Assembly (NCBI GenBank): GCA_018398765.1
Contig: JAHBMJ010003790.1
Location: forward strand, 1-52,669
Length of the DNA stretch: 52,669 nucleotides
Reading direction: 5' to 3'
From: Chromera velia
Lineage: Eukaryota; Sar; Chromeraceae
Below, in pieces: positions 23,158 to 39,016 of the stretch (position 1 is its first letter; each line of letters starts with the position of its first letter). The translations under genes and the position numbers were made by a program. The notes below the pieces were generated by a model. It saw only the letters and a list, made by a program, of their open reading frames with translations, was not told the DNA's origin and did no database searches.

Positions 23158-25580
23158 ATGGAGGTCTGTGACGGTGGAGAGAGGGAGGAGATGAGGGGGG
23201 GGAACATGAAGGAGGCGGAGGAGACCGAGCGAGAGATTGTTTGGGTCAGAAGAGACGCCCGCCTAACAGACAATGAAGCTCTTGCAAATGCATTGAGCAG
23301 TCGGAAGCCTGTGATTGTGCTGCACGTTTTTGACCTCCGTGCCTTCTCCCCTTACTCTGATCCAAACAAATCGAAGTATCACGGTTCCCACGTCCGTTTC
23401 ATCAATGAAGGTCTCGACGGACTGTCGGAGGGACTCCGAAAATTAAAGGGAGACGGTGCGAATTCGTCCGTCGGGGTCATGCGGTGTGAAGGGCTGACGG
23501 AAGAAATTTTACAGTCCCTGCTTCCCATCTCCCGTCTTCACACGAACAAAATAATTGGGGATGGGGGGGACCGCAGGGTAGAGGACGGGGTTGCTGCGTG
23601 GTGTGCACAGAAGGGGGTCCGCATCTGTCTTTATGAGCAGTATGGATTGGAGCAAAGCAGAAATTCATTCGCAAAACATTGGGACACCTTCATGAAAAGA
23701 CCCCAAGCGAGACTTCCCCCCTCTGCACCCCACCTTCTTCTGTTCCCGTCTCCGCCCATCGTCTCTCCGTGTGGCATTCCGGTAGACACAGAGACGGAGA
23801 CACAGACAGGCGGGGAGAAAGAGGCCTTCCGACTTCTGCGTTCCTTTTTGGACCCGTCAACAGGACGGGGGAAGGGGTACGCCAGGGGGTTGTCCTCTCC
23901 CGTCTCTGCATGGGACGCGTGTAGCCGTCTCAGTCCCTACCTGGCGTGGGGGCACATTTCTCTCCGACGAGTCGTGCAGGAAACAAGAGAGCTCCAGGAG
24001 ACGGAGAGGAAGAAGGGAAAGGGGAAAAGCGAGTGGCTCGGCTCCCTTGCAGCATTCGTCAGCCGTCTCCGTTGGCGTTCCCATTTTATGCAAAAGATGG
24101 CCGACCTGCCCCAGCAGGAGAGCGTCAATGTGTGCAGACTCTTTGACGGCCTCCGGGACGGGCCTAATGGTCTCTCTGAAGAGGAGACGAAGAAGAGACT
24201 CACAGCGTGGGTTGAGGGGAAAACAGGGTACCCGATGGTTGACGCAGTGATGCGGGCACTGAGAAAGCATCGGTGGATAAATTTCCGCATGAGGGCGATG
24301 GTGGTCTCCTTCGCTTGCCACCATTTGTGGCTCGACTGGCGACTGATTGCTGTGCCCCTCGCGAGAATTTTCCTCGACTACGAGCCAGGCATACACTACC
24401 CCCAGCTCCAGATGCAGGCAGGAACTACAGGGATCAATGCAAACAGAATCTACTCACCCTCTAAGCAGGTCTGTCGGGCAACGTCTCTGTCTCTCTGTCT
24501 CCGTCTCTGTGTGCCGACCTGGATATCGGGGTTGCTGAGGGCCTTTCTTTTCTCTCTTCCTGTCTGTCCGCCCGTCCGTCTCTAATATTGAAGTGAAGAA
24601 GAATTGAAACAGGCAGGAAAGGGAAAGAAATTTCGCAGTCTCTCTGGCTGTCCGAATTTGCTTGCAAGGGAAGTGAGTTGGTGCCTACAGGAACGTTATT
24701 TTAGATTGCATGTGTGCATGGATCGATGCTCCCTCGGCCGTTTGGACACAAATAAATAAACAGGAAGAGAGAGAAGAAAAGAGAAGCAAAAGTCCGGAGA
24801 GAGAGAGGACAAGGGCACCGGAGCAGACAAATCGATCCCAGATCCATCTCCTGTGGCGCGGCAACCCCTTCCCTTCCCTTTTCGACCACTGTCTCTTTCT
24901 TTCCCACCCTTCCCCACCTCCCCACATTCCTTCCCTGTGATTGGGTTCGGCTGTCCCCCAACCGTTCCCAAATTGTGCACCAATGGCAGGTTCTCCTTTG
25001 TACATCCTGCTGCTGCATGTCTGCTTGCATCTGTTGGCCTGGGATCCTGTTTGAGGGTCCGCCTAGAACGAACGAAAAGGCAGGCAAAAATTAGATCATG
25101 GCGTATCTCCGCATGTGTGTATATATTTCTGCATATCCGCTTTCTCTCTGCTTTCTTTCTGCCCTGATCGATTTGTTGTTTTTGATTTGCATGGGATTGC
25201 AGGTCACGGACCACGACAAAGAGGGCGTCTTCATTCGAAAATTCGTTCCAGAGCTCTCCCGAGTCCCCTCCCGACACCTCGCCAACCCAGAGAAGATGCC
25301 CAAAGCACTCCAGCAGCAGGCAGGAACGGTGATGGGATCTGACTATCCCCTGCCGATAGTCGTCCATGAGGAGGCCATGAAGAGTGCGCGCAGTCTCCTC
25401 TCTGCGTTCAACAAGAAGGCCCGAGCCTCCCCTGAAGCCTCCGAGATTCTCCGCAAACACGGCATCTCCGCAAACACGGCAGCAAGATGGGACCTGCAGG
25501 CAGAGGAGGAGGAGGACAAAAGAAGGGGAAGGGGTCCCGACAGTCCCTCTCCAAGGGGGGCCCCTCAAAATCCAAAGTGA
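23158..25580 (+). CDS. Cryptochrome/photolyase family flavoprotein, two exons, frame-broken C-terminus
   Basis: Exons 23158-24468 and 25203-25580 (phase 0, GTCTGT donor). The longer open frame upstream begins without ATG, so 23,158 is chosen. The N-terminal Rossmann-type antenna domain starts at IVWVRRDARLTDNEALANAL. The C-terminal FAD-binding domain has TGYPMVDAVMRALRKHRWIN, FRMRAMVVSFACHHLWLDWR and DHDKEGVFIRKFVPEL. The usual N-N-G-G-W-Q-W segment beside the flavin is replaced by HYPQLQMQAGTTGINANR, as I recall for a mainly cyanobacterial branch of the family. Repair of UV damage or blue-light sensing are both possible and cannot be chosen here. After ILRKHG the frame departs from the family because of a 17-base duplication and ends at 25,580. 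Confidence 0.85.
25448..25481 (+). repeat. Perfect 17-base tandem duplication causing a frameshift
   Basis: Bases 25,448-25,464 and 25,465-25,481 are identical (TCTCCGCAAACACGGCA twice). Each copy encodes RKHG, the first in the photolyase frame and the second in the frame of the downstream tail. Because 17 is two more than a multiple of three, the duplication moves the ribosome out of the tail frame. Confidence 0.95.
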
Positions 25581-26536
25581 GGGTCGACTCAGACTCTCGT
25601 CAGGACATCGACGTAGACGAGGAGGAAGAGGAAGAGGAGGGAGATGAGGAGGGAGAGGGAGAGGAAGAAGAATGCCGACAGCCCCCGAATCGCACCGCCC
25701 CGAAGAGACCTCACTTGATACAGCAGGAAATAGGGGCCGCCCTGTTCCAAAGGAAGAAGAAAGTTCCCCCTTCAAAAGGGCAGCTCTGCACTCAGCAGCA
25801 GTCGGCTGAAGTGATTGTCTGTGATGATGATGATGATGAGGGGTCAGAGAGTGAGGATAGATATGGAGAAGGAGAGGGGGTGGAGCCTGGAGAGTCAGAT
25901 GGCCATGTGACTTCTCAGACGGGGAGCAGAAAGAAATTGAAGACCACAGCAGAAACCCCCCCCACAGATTTTCCCCAGTCCTCCCTTGGGTCTCTCACAG
26001 GACCCTCTGCGTCTTCGTCCTCCTCTTCTTCCACCTTCTCAGCACCAGCCGCAGCAGCAGTAGCATTCATTTCATCAACCACAGCAGCAGCAGCTGCGGG
26101 TCATCACCCGCCATGTCCTGCGAAGAGCTCTGGCAGCGAGCCCCCCCTCCCCCCCCCTCACCGTGCACCCGGTTCCCTGGTGGGTGGGAGGGGTGTGGAT
26201 GGCCGCTCCGTCCGTTTGAGGGTCAGGGAGGCAATGACAAAGGGGAGAAAGAAGGACATGAACAGGGACGAGAAAGGCAGACCACCCGCTCAGGGAAGGA
26301 TCACGCAGTTTTTTGGACGAACGCAGGCACACACAAACGCCGGCGGCGTTGAGCAGATCAACGGGCCCTCTACAGGAGGTGCCTCTGCGAGTATTGCAGA
26401 GCCGTCCGGACTGGCAGTGAATTTTCAAGCAGGTCACATGACGGAAGCAGCACGCGCAGCCGCAGCCGCTTCTGCAGAGCAAGATGATCATGTGGAGTTT
26501 GTCGACCTGACGGAGGGCCTTTCAGACCCTGAGTAG
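25482..26536 (+). CDS. Disordered tail with PIP box and SUMO-interaction-like motifs, frame-shifted from the photolyase
   Basis: This frame is open from 25,436 to a TAG at 26,536; its first ATG is at 25,487 (349 residues from there). Composition is Gly/Lys-rich, then a long Glu run, then Ser- and Ala-rich, so it is probably disordered. Three short motifs stand out. EVIVCDDDDDE (25,808-25,840) is a hydrophobic core plus acidic run, as in SUMO-interacting motifs. QGRITQFF (26,291-26,314) fits the PCNA-interacting peptide consensus Q-x-x-h-x-x-aromatic-aromatic. VEFVDLTEG (26,492-26,518) is a second SUMO-motif-like site near the C-terminus. It may be read as a separate overlapping gene, as an alternative product, or be the now-disconnected end of the photolyase protein. 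Removing one repeat unit would join them in frame. Confidence 0.6.
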
Positions 26537-27954
26537 GCCTCTAGTGTGTGTGCATGCATACATGCATAGTCTCCGTGTCGCCGTTGGGATGGATGCAGCG
26601 GCCTTCGATCAAGTGCCTTGAGCCGATTTTTAGAGGCTGGCACACTTTTGAAAAGTACTTTGGACTTTTCTTTCTTTGTTTTTTGCTTTCATTTTTGTCA
26701 GATGCAAACTTTCAGCATGCAGTCTATTCAGTTGATCGATCGAACTCGTTGTAGTGGAAGTGAAATGAAGTGAAGTCAGACTAAAAAAGCCGCAGTTGTC
26801 AGTGGTTCGAGGGAGAGCCGCTATACACATGTGTTAGTCAGGTGTGTACAGCACGCTGCTGGCACGCTAACAGTCATATCAAGCGATTTGCGTTACCGTT
26901 TTGAGCGGGTGTGTCCGGTTTGATCATGATTCCACCCAACAACAAACTTACAGTGAAGAGGGGGTACAAAGAGATACGTCCTGTCACATGGACCGCGGAC
27001 AACACCCGAAACATTAATGCTATGTATTGCTATACTATGTTATGCCATGTTGTGAAATATAAGTAAATCGTAAGCTTTTTATGTATTTGATGTTCAATAA
27101 CGATGTATCTTAAACAAAAAAATGAATATAGACCAGCTTCTAATTCTAGTTTTTTTTTACTATTCAGTAACTATACTGTGTTTTGCAGCTGGGTGGGCAG
27201 CAGCCCTCGCTCTAGCCTCACTTACATAGACGCATGACGTACACTGCAACACTGTCGCGAAGATAGTCTTACGCAAACACTTAAAGTTACGGTTTATAAT
27301 AAATCTACTAGTACTAGTAAATCTATATAAATTAGACTCCGCTAAGACTCGTAACTCGTTAGTAGTCGTTACCAGAGATAGACATAAGACAGACATTCAC
27401 TGCTTACGGTAACCTAAGCGGTAATTAATAATAACTCAATCATACTCTAGCTAGCTCACACCACCCTGGACCACTGCCCATCCACAACAATTCATGCACT
27501 TCTTATCCTCTCAAACGCCAAGCTGGCCAACTACATAGTAAGCATACAATAACACCGTGACGTCTCTCAAAAGAAAAAGGCAGATCGAGTTTGATTGATA
27601 TCTGTGGTTCTCGATTGAGACCATAGGAGTCCAGGTCTCTTAAATAGAAAATCTTTTCCCCAATTCCTCCGTCTCTCTTTACTACAAGCTCTGCGGCCAC
27701 CCCACACACACAACAAAAAAAAAATACTTAATCGAAAGTGTGCTTAAATTTGGCAGCTGTGAAATCACTGTGACAAAGAGCTTCAGAAAAAAATCACTCC
27801 GATGTCTTCCATTAATTAATGAACAGGCCGACCTGGGCCTAACAGGCAAAAAAACCCGCTGAGAAGAAATTTCAGCAGAAACGTGTGCGCCCCGAATCAT
27901 GAAAGGGCTGCTCATGTAAACAGCTTCCCTAGCTACCGATTCCCTTCCGACCCC
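26537..27954. other. AT-rich spacer with SINE-like block
   Basis: No gene is supported. At about 26,995-27,050 the sequence CCCGAAACATTAATGCTATG with TGCTA-like units recurs inverted at 43,915-43,980 and 44,183-44,215, so it is a dispersed short repeat. Confidence 0.5.
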
Positions 27955-28176
27955 CTAGTCCCAACCCTGTGGATCTTTCTCCAGAAAGACGTCCGTCACA
28001 TTCTCCTTCAGCAGGGCACATCTCACCTTATGCCCTCCCTTCCTCTTCCAGTCCGCCCTCTGGCATTCCTTCCCACAATATTCAACCAATTTGCACCCTC
28101 CACAATACGTGAAGGTGGAGCTATGTATGTCACACACGGCACACGGGCGGGGGGATAGGTTCAATCGACTTACCAA
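27955..28176 (-). pseudogene. MYND zinc-finger fragment
   Basis: The frame has the full MYND ligand pattern: C-x2-C, C-x2-C, C-x3-C and H-x3-C, in CAVC, CGGC, YCGKEC, HKVRC. A short tail LKENVTDVFLEKDPQGWD follows. MYND fingers bind proline-rich peptides in other proteins and often sit at protein termini. No ATG opens this frame. The DNA just upstream on this strand is very AT-rich with no convincing acceptor. It is either the last exon of a gene whose earlier exons lie toward 29,700 or a decayed copy. Confidence 0.55.
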
Positions 28177-28878
28177 TACTACGTCAAAATACTAGTTTAA
28201 TTAAAATGGTAATGATAACAACTGTTTTTAATATTTCTTACTAAAATTGATTCGTTATATATATATATAACAGAAAAAATGCAAAATTACTACCATACAA
28301 ATACCGAAATAATTAAAACCATCTTCATGTCCTCTTTCGATCAACAACTTGTTATACTATATTACAGCCGGATCGAAATACTCTGGTTATTATAAATTAC
28401 GTCACATATTTACGTATAACCCAAATTATAACATGAACAATACACTATAGTATAGTTTACTATATAAACACTGCAAACTAAAACTGGAATCGTCACTGAA
28501 TTGAAACAAGCTCAAAAAACAAACTACATGCATGAAGTGCCGGCCGGATCGAGTTATATATGAAAACATTAAAGTCATGTCATGACAGGTCGAGCACTGA
28601 GAGTCAGTGCTCTGACTAGCTATTAATATCTCTGACTGTGAGTCTGAATAACAGTGCTAACTCAGACAGTCTTGGCAGGAAGAACGTACACTAGCTAGTG
28701 ATTGAATTGCAGGTGAGGAGAGGGATTCACAGACGTCCCTCTTGCTCCTCCAAAACACACACTCACACACGTTGGCATTGGACCGTAGGGTAGCGGCCTC
28801 AAGCCAGGCAATAAAGGTTTGAACCTAGGTTTAAACTTTGATAGGGATGCAGTCGTCTGGGAAACCTCGCTCGATCTT

Positions 28879-29690
28879 TCACATTTCAGCCAAAATCTTC
28901 ACTTTATTTTTGTCGACATACTTCACGACGGCGGGATTCGGAACGGTACACACAATAGCGAGGCCCCGAGAAAGGACATGCAGGTCCTTCCAATGCCCGT
29001 TCTGATCTCTTTGAAAAGCATTTGAGTCTAGGGGGACCTCCCTCTCCCACCCGGAAGTCACCCACTTAAAGAGCTGCAAAGTATCCCTATCGGCATCGGG
29101 GTTGGCAAAAGATCTGCGTTGGGCTTATAGAAATTCGTTGATGAAGGACACATTTCACAATGCCGCCGCTGCCCCACCCTATCTGTTGAAATCCTCTGAC
29201 TAGTACCAGAAACTGGTACGAAGAAGATGAGATACATCTAGCGATTTTGACTTGTCCCCCTCGTCTGATCTCTCGCGGTTGATGGCAATGACTGCCTCTT
29301 TGGAGAGGCTAAAATACTCTGAATCAGAATTTTGGAGGGTTTTGAGAAGAGTAATGACCCAGGCCACCTTGTTTAGTTGCTCTTGAGTTACACGGAACTT
29401 CTGAATCATATGTTTCAATGCTCGTCTGAAACGGCTGCTCTTCAAGACCATCATGCGCAGTGCGTCGTTCCCGTCTATCAGTGTGGTAAGCAAAAGAGTC
29501 CCCAACAGTGCAAATTTGAACTGTGCACTCTGAGACTGCGCCAGGAAAACGTCAGCCTGGGGAGACACCTTCCACCAGTTGTCAAAGAGTTCAAGTGCAT
29601 GGGCCGGGAATCAGACAATTTAAGTCTGCTCTCCCAATGGTATATGGAGAATACAGCTATTCTGTTTGAAATGCCACCCAACTTGATCTA
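28879..29690 (-). pseudogene. Possible upstream exons of the MYND gene, degenerate
   Basis: Two minus-strand frames have coding-like composition. The one at 29,568-29,200 carries helical segments such as FALLGTLLLTTLIDGNDALR and LNKVAWVITLLKTLQNSD. The one at 29,079-28,879 carries QLFKWVTSGWEREVPLD. Neither has an ATG and stops lie between them. Their strand and order fit N-terminal helical-repeat exons of the MYND fragment downstream. Splice sites linking them were not found, so a relic is at least as likely as a working gene. Confidence 0.35.
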
Positions 29691-30320
29691 AACACATGCG
29701 GAAACATCAGCAGCGAACACTTTTAAAGCAGATCCACAGTCCCACAATGTCCAGAGATAAATATATTGCGCCGCCCGGGAGTTCTAACTCCACCTAGGGT
29801 TTGGCATCAATCAATCAATCAATTAAATTGAATCATGCAGTCACTGTGTGCGTCGATCACCTTTGAGCTCAATGTATCCTTCAGCTACATATATCTGCGT
29901 ACGTCAGTCTTTGATTAAATCGTGATATTGATCTGGCGGCGATTTTAAATTCTTGTATAAGGCTGGCATGCATGGGCCCTGCCGCTGCGTCATTGCACGA
30001 AGACAGGCGCCTGACACGCGAAACATGTATGCACGCTGCACTCAAACTATCTCAAACACAACATATATTTTTTTTTTCACTAACCCCAATTTAAAAACAA
30101 GAAATCGTACTGTTTAATTATTTAAAACTCCTTGTTTTAGGCTTTTAAGTGTTGCTTATTGCCTAAAAAAGCTTGAGAGATATGGTTTTTTTGGAGACCG
30201 TTTTACTGTTGGAGACCGTTTGGGATAGATTTGTCTTGTGGGGAAACAAAGACTTCACTACCAGCAGTTCTGCTGAGAGACCCTCTGGCAGGTCTTTATG
30301 TTGACGACAGAACTAAATAG

Positions 30321-30731
30321 ATGGATACACTGGAATTTAAAACTCACAATGTCCTCGGTAGCGATACTCTTCATCATCACAGCTCGAGAGACGAGGAGCT
30401 GCACAACCACCTGTCTCACAGTGGTAAAACAGTTTCCCTCAAGCTTAGGACGCCCTTAAGAATGAAGTCGTGCTGCACTGAAGCAGAAATTTTGGAAGAC
30501 ATCGAGGAAAATCTTCCCGAAGCTCGGAAGAGACTTTTGCCTAAAGACGTCTCTTCAGAACCTGTCCCCTTTTTATTTATTCTACAAGAACCCGAAGTTC
30601 ACAGCTATAACGTACCTCTTTTGCATAATCTACGGCAGAAGGTTATTTGCATGGATTGCACCATTCCGCAATTAGAAAAAACTTCTCAAAATGCAGCAGC
30701 TACAAGACAATGTCGTAAATCGGTTGACTAG
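30321..30731 (+). CDS. Hypothetical protein, unsupported by family
   Basis: 136 codons from ATG to stop, with varied composition (for example CCTEAEILEDIEENLPEARK) and no low-complexity runs. No domain is recognised and there is no neighbour to support it. It lies in an otherwise gene-poor, AT-rich area next to a foldback repeat, so it could be a remnant of a mobile element or a chance frame. Confidence 0.3.
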   Translation: MDTLEFKTHNVLGSDTLHHHSSRDEELHNHLSHSGKTVSLKLRTPLRMKSCCTEAEILEDIEENLPEARKRLLPKDVSSEPVPFLFILQEPEVHSYNVPLLHNLRQKVICMDCTIPQLEKTSQNAAATRQCRKSVD

Positions 30732-30884
30732 CTCTCATTTATCAAATCAATACCATCAACTTCTGGAGAATCAGTGTAGAGATTACAGTGGAAGAAATTA
30801 AATGGGCTGTCTCCAGACTCTATCCATTCCGTCTCCTACATACCATGAGCATGAATAGAACCCCCCCCCCCGGCCGGGCAAGTT

Positions 30885-31690
30885 CATCTGATGCAAGCAA
30901 GCTTGCGAACGGCCCCAGAAAGCAAGAAAAAAATAAGAACTACACGATTGACGTACGCCGGCCAGCCGACCGGGCGGTTGTGCCAATCTCCTCCTCCCCC
31001 CGCGGGAAAAGCTGCGGAACCCCCCTTTCCCCAGGAAAAAAGCCCGAGGGTATGCTCTAACGCACGCATAGCACAAATTCAGCCTTTCCGTAGTCGCTTT
31101 CCGGGGCCACCCATCTGACGCACGCATGCATAGCGACGGGTTCACGCTTTTCTGGGGGAGATCTTTCTGGGGCCTTTTTTTGGTGAAAGACATGGCCCCG
31201 GAAAGTAAAGCGGAGGGCACTTACAAAACAGAAATACCCCAGCCCATGCATGGCCCCGAAAAGCGAAGCGGGGGGCACTTACAAAACAAAAATACCCCAG
31301 CCCATGCACACAGTGTCTTTCACCAAAAAAAGGCCCCGGAAAGATCCCGCCTAAATGGTCCAGAAAAGCGTGAACCCAACTTTAACCCGTCGTCATGCAT
31401 GCGTGCATCAGATATATGGGTCACCCCGGAAAGCGACCGCGGAAAGGCTGAATTTGCACTATGCGTGCATCAGAGCAGACCTCCGGGCTTTTTTTCCGGG
31501 GAAGGGAGGGTTTCGCGGCTTTTCTCGCGGGGGGGGGGGGATCGGCGCGGTTGGCTGGCCGGTGTACGTCAATCGTGCAGTTCTCATTTTTCTTGCTTTC
31601 CAGGGCTGTTCGCAAGCTTGCTTATGTCAGATGCACGCAGTGTCTTTCACCAAAAAAAGGCCCCGGAAAGATCCTGCCTCTAGGGAGCAG
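30885..31690. repeat. Foldback element made of GC-rich hairpin modules (cluster C)
   Basis: The left arm (about 30,888-31,190) begins with GCAAGCAAGCTTGCGAACGG and reappears as its reverse complement in the right arm (about 31,320-31,630, ending TTCGCAAGCTTGCTTATGTC). Between the arms lie two tandem copies of a unit with GGGGGGCACTTACAAAAC and ATACCCCAGCCCATGCA. The whole is a roughly 750-base imperfect palindrome. No transposase frame is inside, so it is non-autonomous at best. Confidence 0.75.
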
Positions 31691-32284
31691 CACTTCTGGT
31701 GTGTATACTAGATTTTGGAGCTGATATGACAAAAAAAAATAAAAATTTTATTTGGTTTTTTACTAGGGTTTTTTAGTAATAAAATATTTTTCAGGTGTGG
31801 CTTGACGAGTTACTTCCAAAAAACACAAAACTTTGGTATGAGTTATTCGTTTTATTATAAGTTAGAGGGGTTAAATACATATCGCTTCGTGATCTTACAC
31901 GTTACTCGGTTAGAGGTTATTTTGGGTTAGTAACCACCATTCAAAGTCTATCTTAAAAAGTGTTTAAAAGTTGTTTAAAACATGTTTAAAGACCTTATAG
32001 TGGATGGTTACTTACTTTTTATCAGAGGTCAAAAATGGTTACGGGTTACTCGGTTAGAGGCCTTTTTATTCAATATTGAAGCGACACATCAAAATCATGT
32101 AATTGTTCAAGAATTATAAAGTGTTTCTAAGTGTTTTAACCTTTTTAAGACGTTTTTAGAAGTAACTTAAGCTAAACAATCGATTGGCGCCACTTTTAAA
32201 GTGCTAGGTGATCAATATATAGGGGGGGGGGTACTAAAATCACTAAAAACAAATAGTAACCATCCTGGAGTGCTGCATCCTAGT
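31691..32284. other. AT-rich spacer, no gene seen
   Basis: Low-complexity AT-rich DNA between two hairpin repeat clusters. GTTACTCGGTTAGAGG occurs twice (about 31,902 and 32,043). Nothing coding was found. Confidence 0.55.
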
Positions 32285-32600
32285 CTCGCCCCAAATGGTC
32301 CAGAAAAGCGTGCATGAACCCGCGTCGTCATGCATGCGTGCGTCAGTGGCCCCGGAAAGCGACAGGCTGCATCCCCGGGGAGGGGGGGTTCTGCGGCTTT
32401 TCCCGCGGGGGGGGGGGTCGGCGCGAACGCCCCGTCGGCTGGCCGGCGTGCGTCAATCGTGAAGTTCTCATTTTTCTTGCTTTCCGGGGCCGTTCGCAAG
32501 CTTGCTTGCGTCAGATTGCGTGCATGCATGGGCTGGGGTATATTTTTGTTTTGTAAATGCCCCCCGCTTCGCTTTCCGGGGCCATACGCATGGCCTATAA
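32285..32600. repeat. GC-rich hairpin repeat cluster D
   Basis: A single arm of the foldback family, in the orientation opposite to cluster A. It includes CGTGCGTCAATCGTGAAG, TTGCTTTCCGGGGCCGTTCG and a final GCTTCGCTTTCCGGGGCC. It ends about 370 bases before the DHFR-TS start codon. Confidence 0.75.
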
Positions 32601-32972
32601 CCCTTCGCGGGCCGGCCGCCTCACCAGCGCGTACCCTCTTCCTCCGAAATTGAATCCTGTGTCGGCGAATCGATGCGAATCGGCAATGGCGGCATCATGC
32701 AACATCACCAACTTAAGCGCATGGGTTTTTCAATGGCTTTCGTGAACCTGTCAGTCTCGATCTGTCATCGATCAATCCGATCAGGCAGTTCAGTCGCAGA
32801 AATTCGTCCCGCTGTTGTCACGTTTTTGCTTGCCCTTTTCATCGTTCCTGCCCAGCAACAGCGCTCCCTTTCTTGACAGCAAGTTTCCGCTGAGTCTTAC
32901 TATTCTCTCGGGACGGGACCGCCTGTCAAGGCCGAAGAGTGCTTCATTAAAGTTCGTCCTAGCAGCGAGAAA
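32601..32972 (+). promoter_or_regulatory. Presumed promoter/5' UTR of DHFR-TS
   Basis: Unique sequence between repeat cluster D and the DHFR-TS ATG. It is assigned by position only. Confidence 0.3.

Positions 32973-39016
<6,044 letters not shown>

Noticed and set aside
25577-25929. A conventional intron joining the photolyase frame to the tail frame
   Set aside because: A GTGAGG donor exists, but the only phase-compatible acceptor lacks a pyrimidine tract and would delete one of the motifs; the 17-base duplication explains the frame change better.
28785-28826. Possible tRNA A- and B-box-like words (TAGCGGCCTCAAG, GGTTTGAACCT)
   Set aside because: They lie only about 26 bases apart, too close for a tRNA, and no acceptor stem can be drawn.
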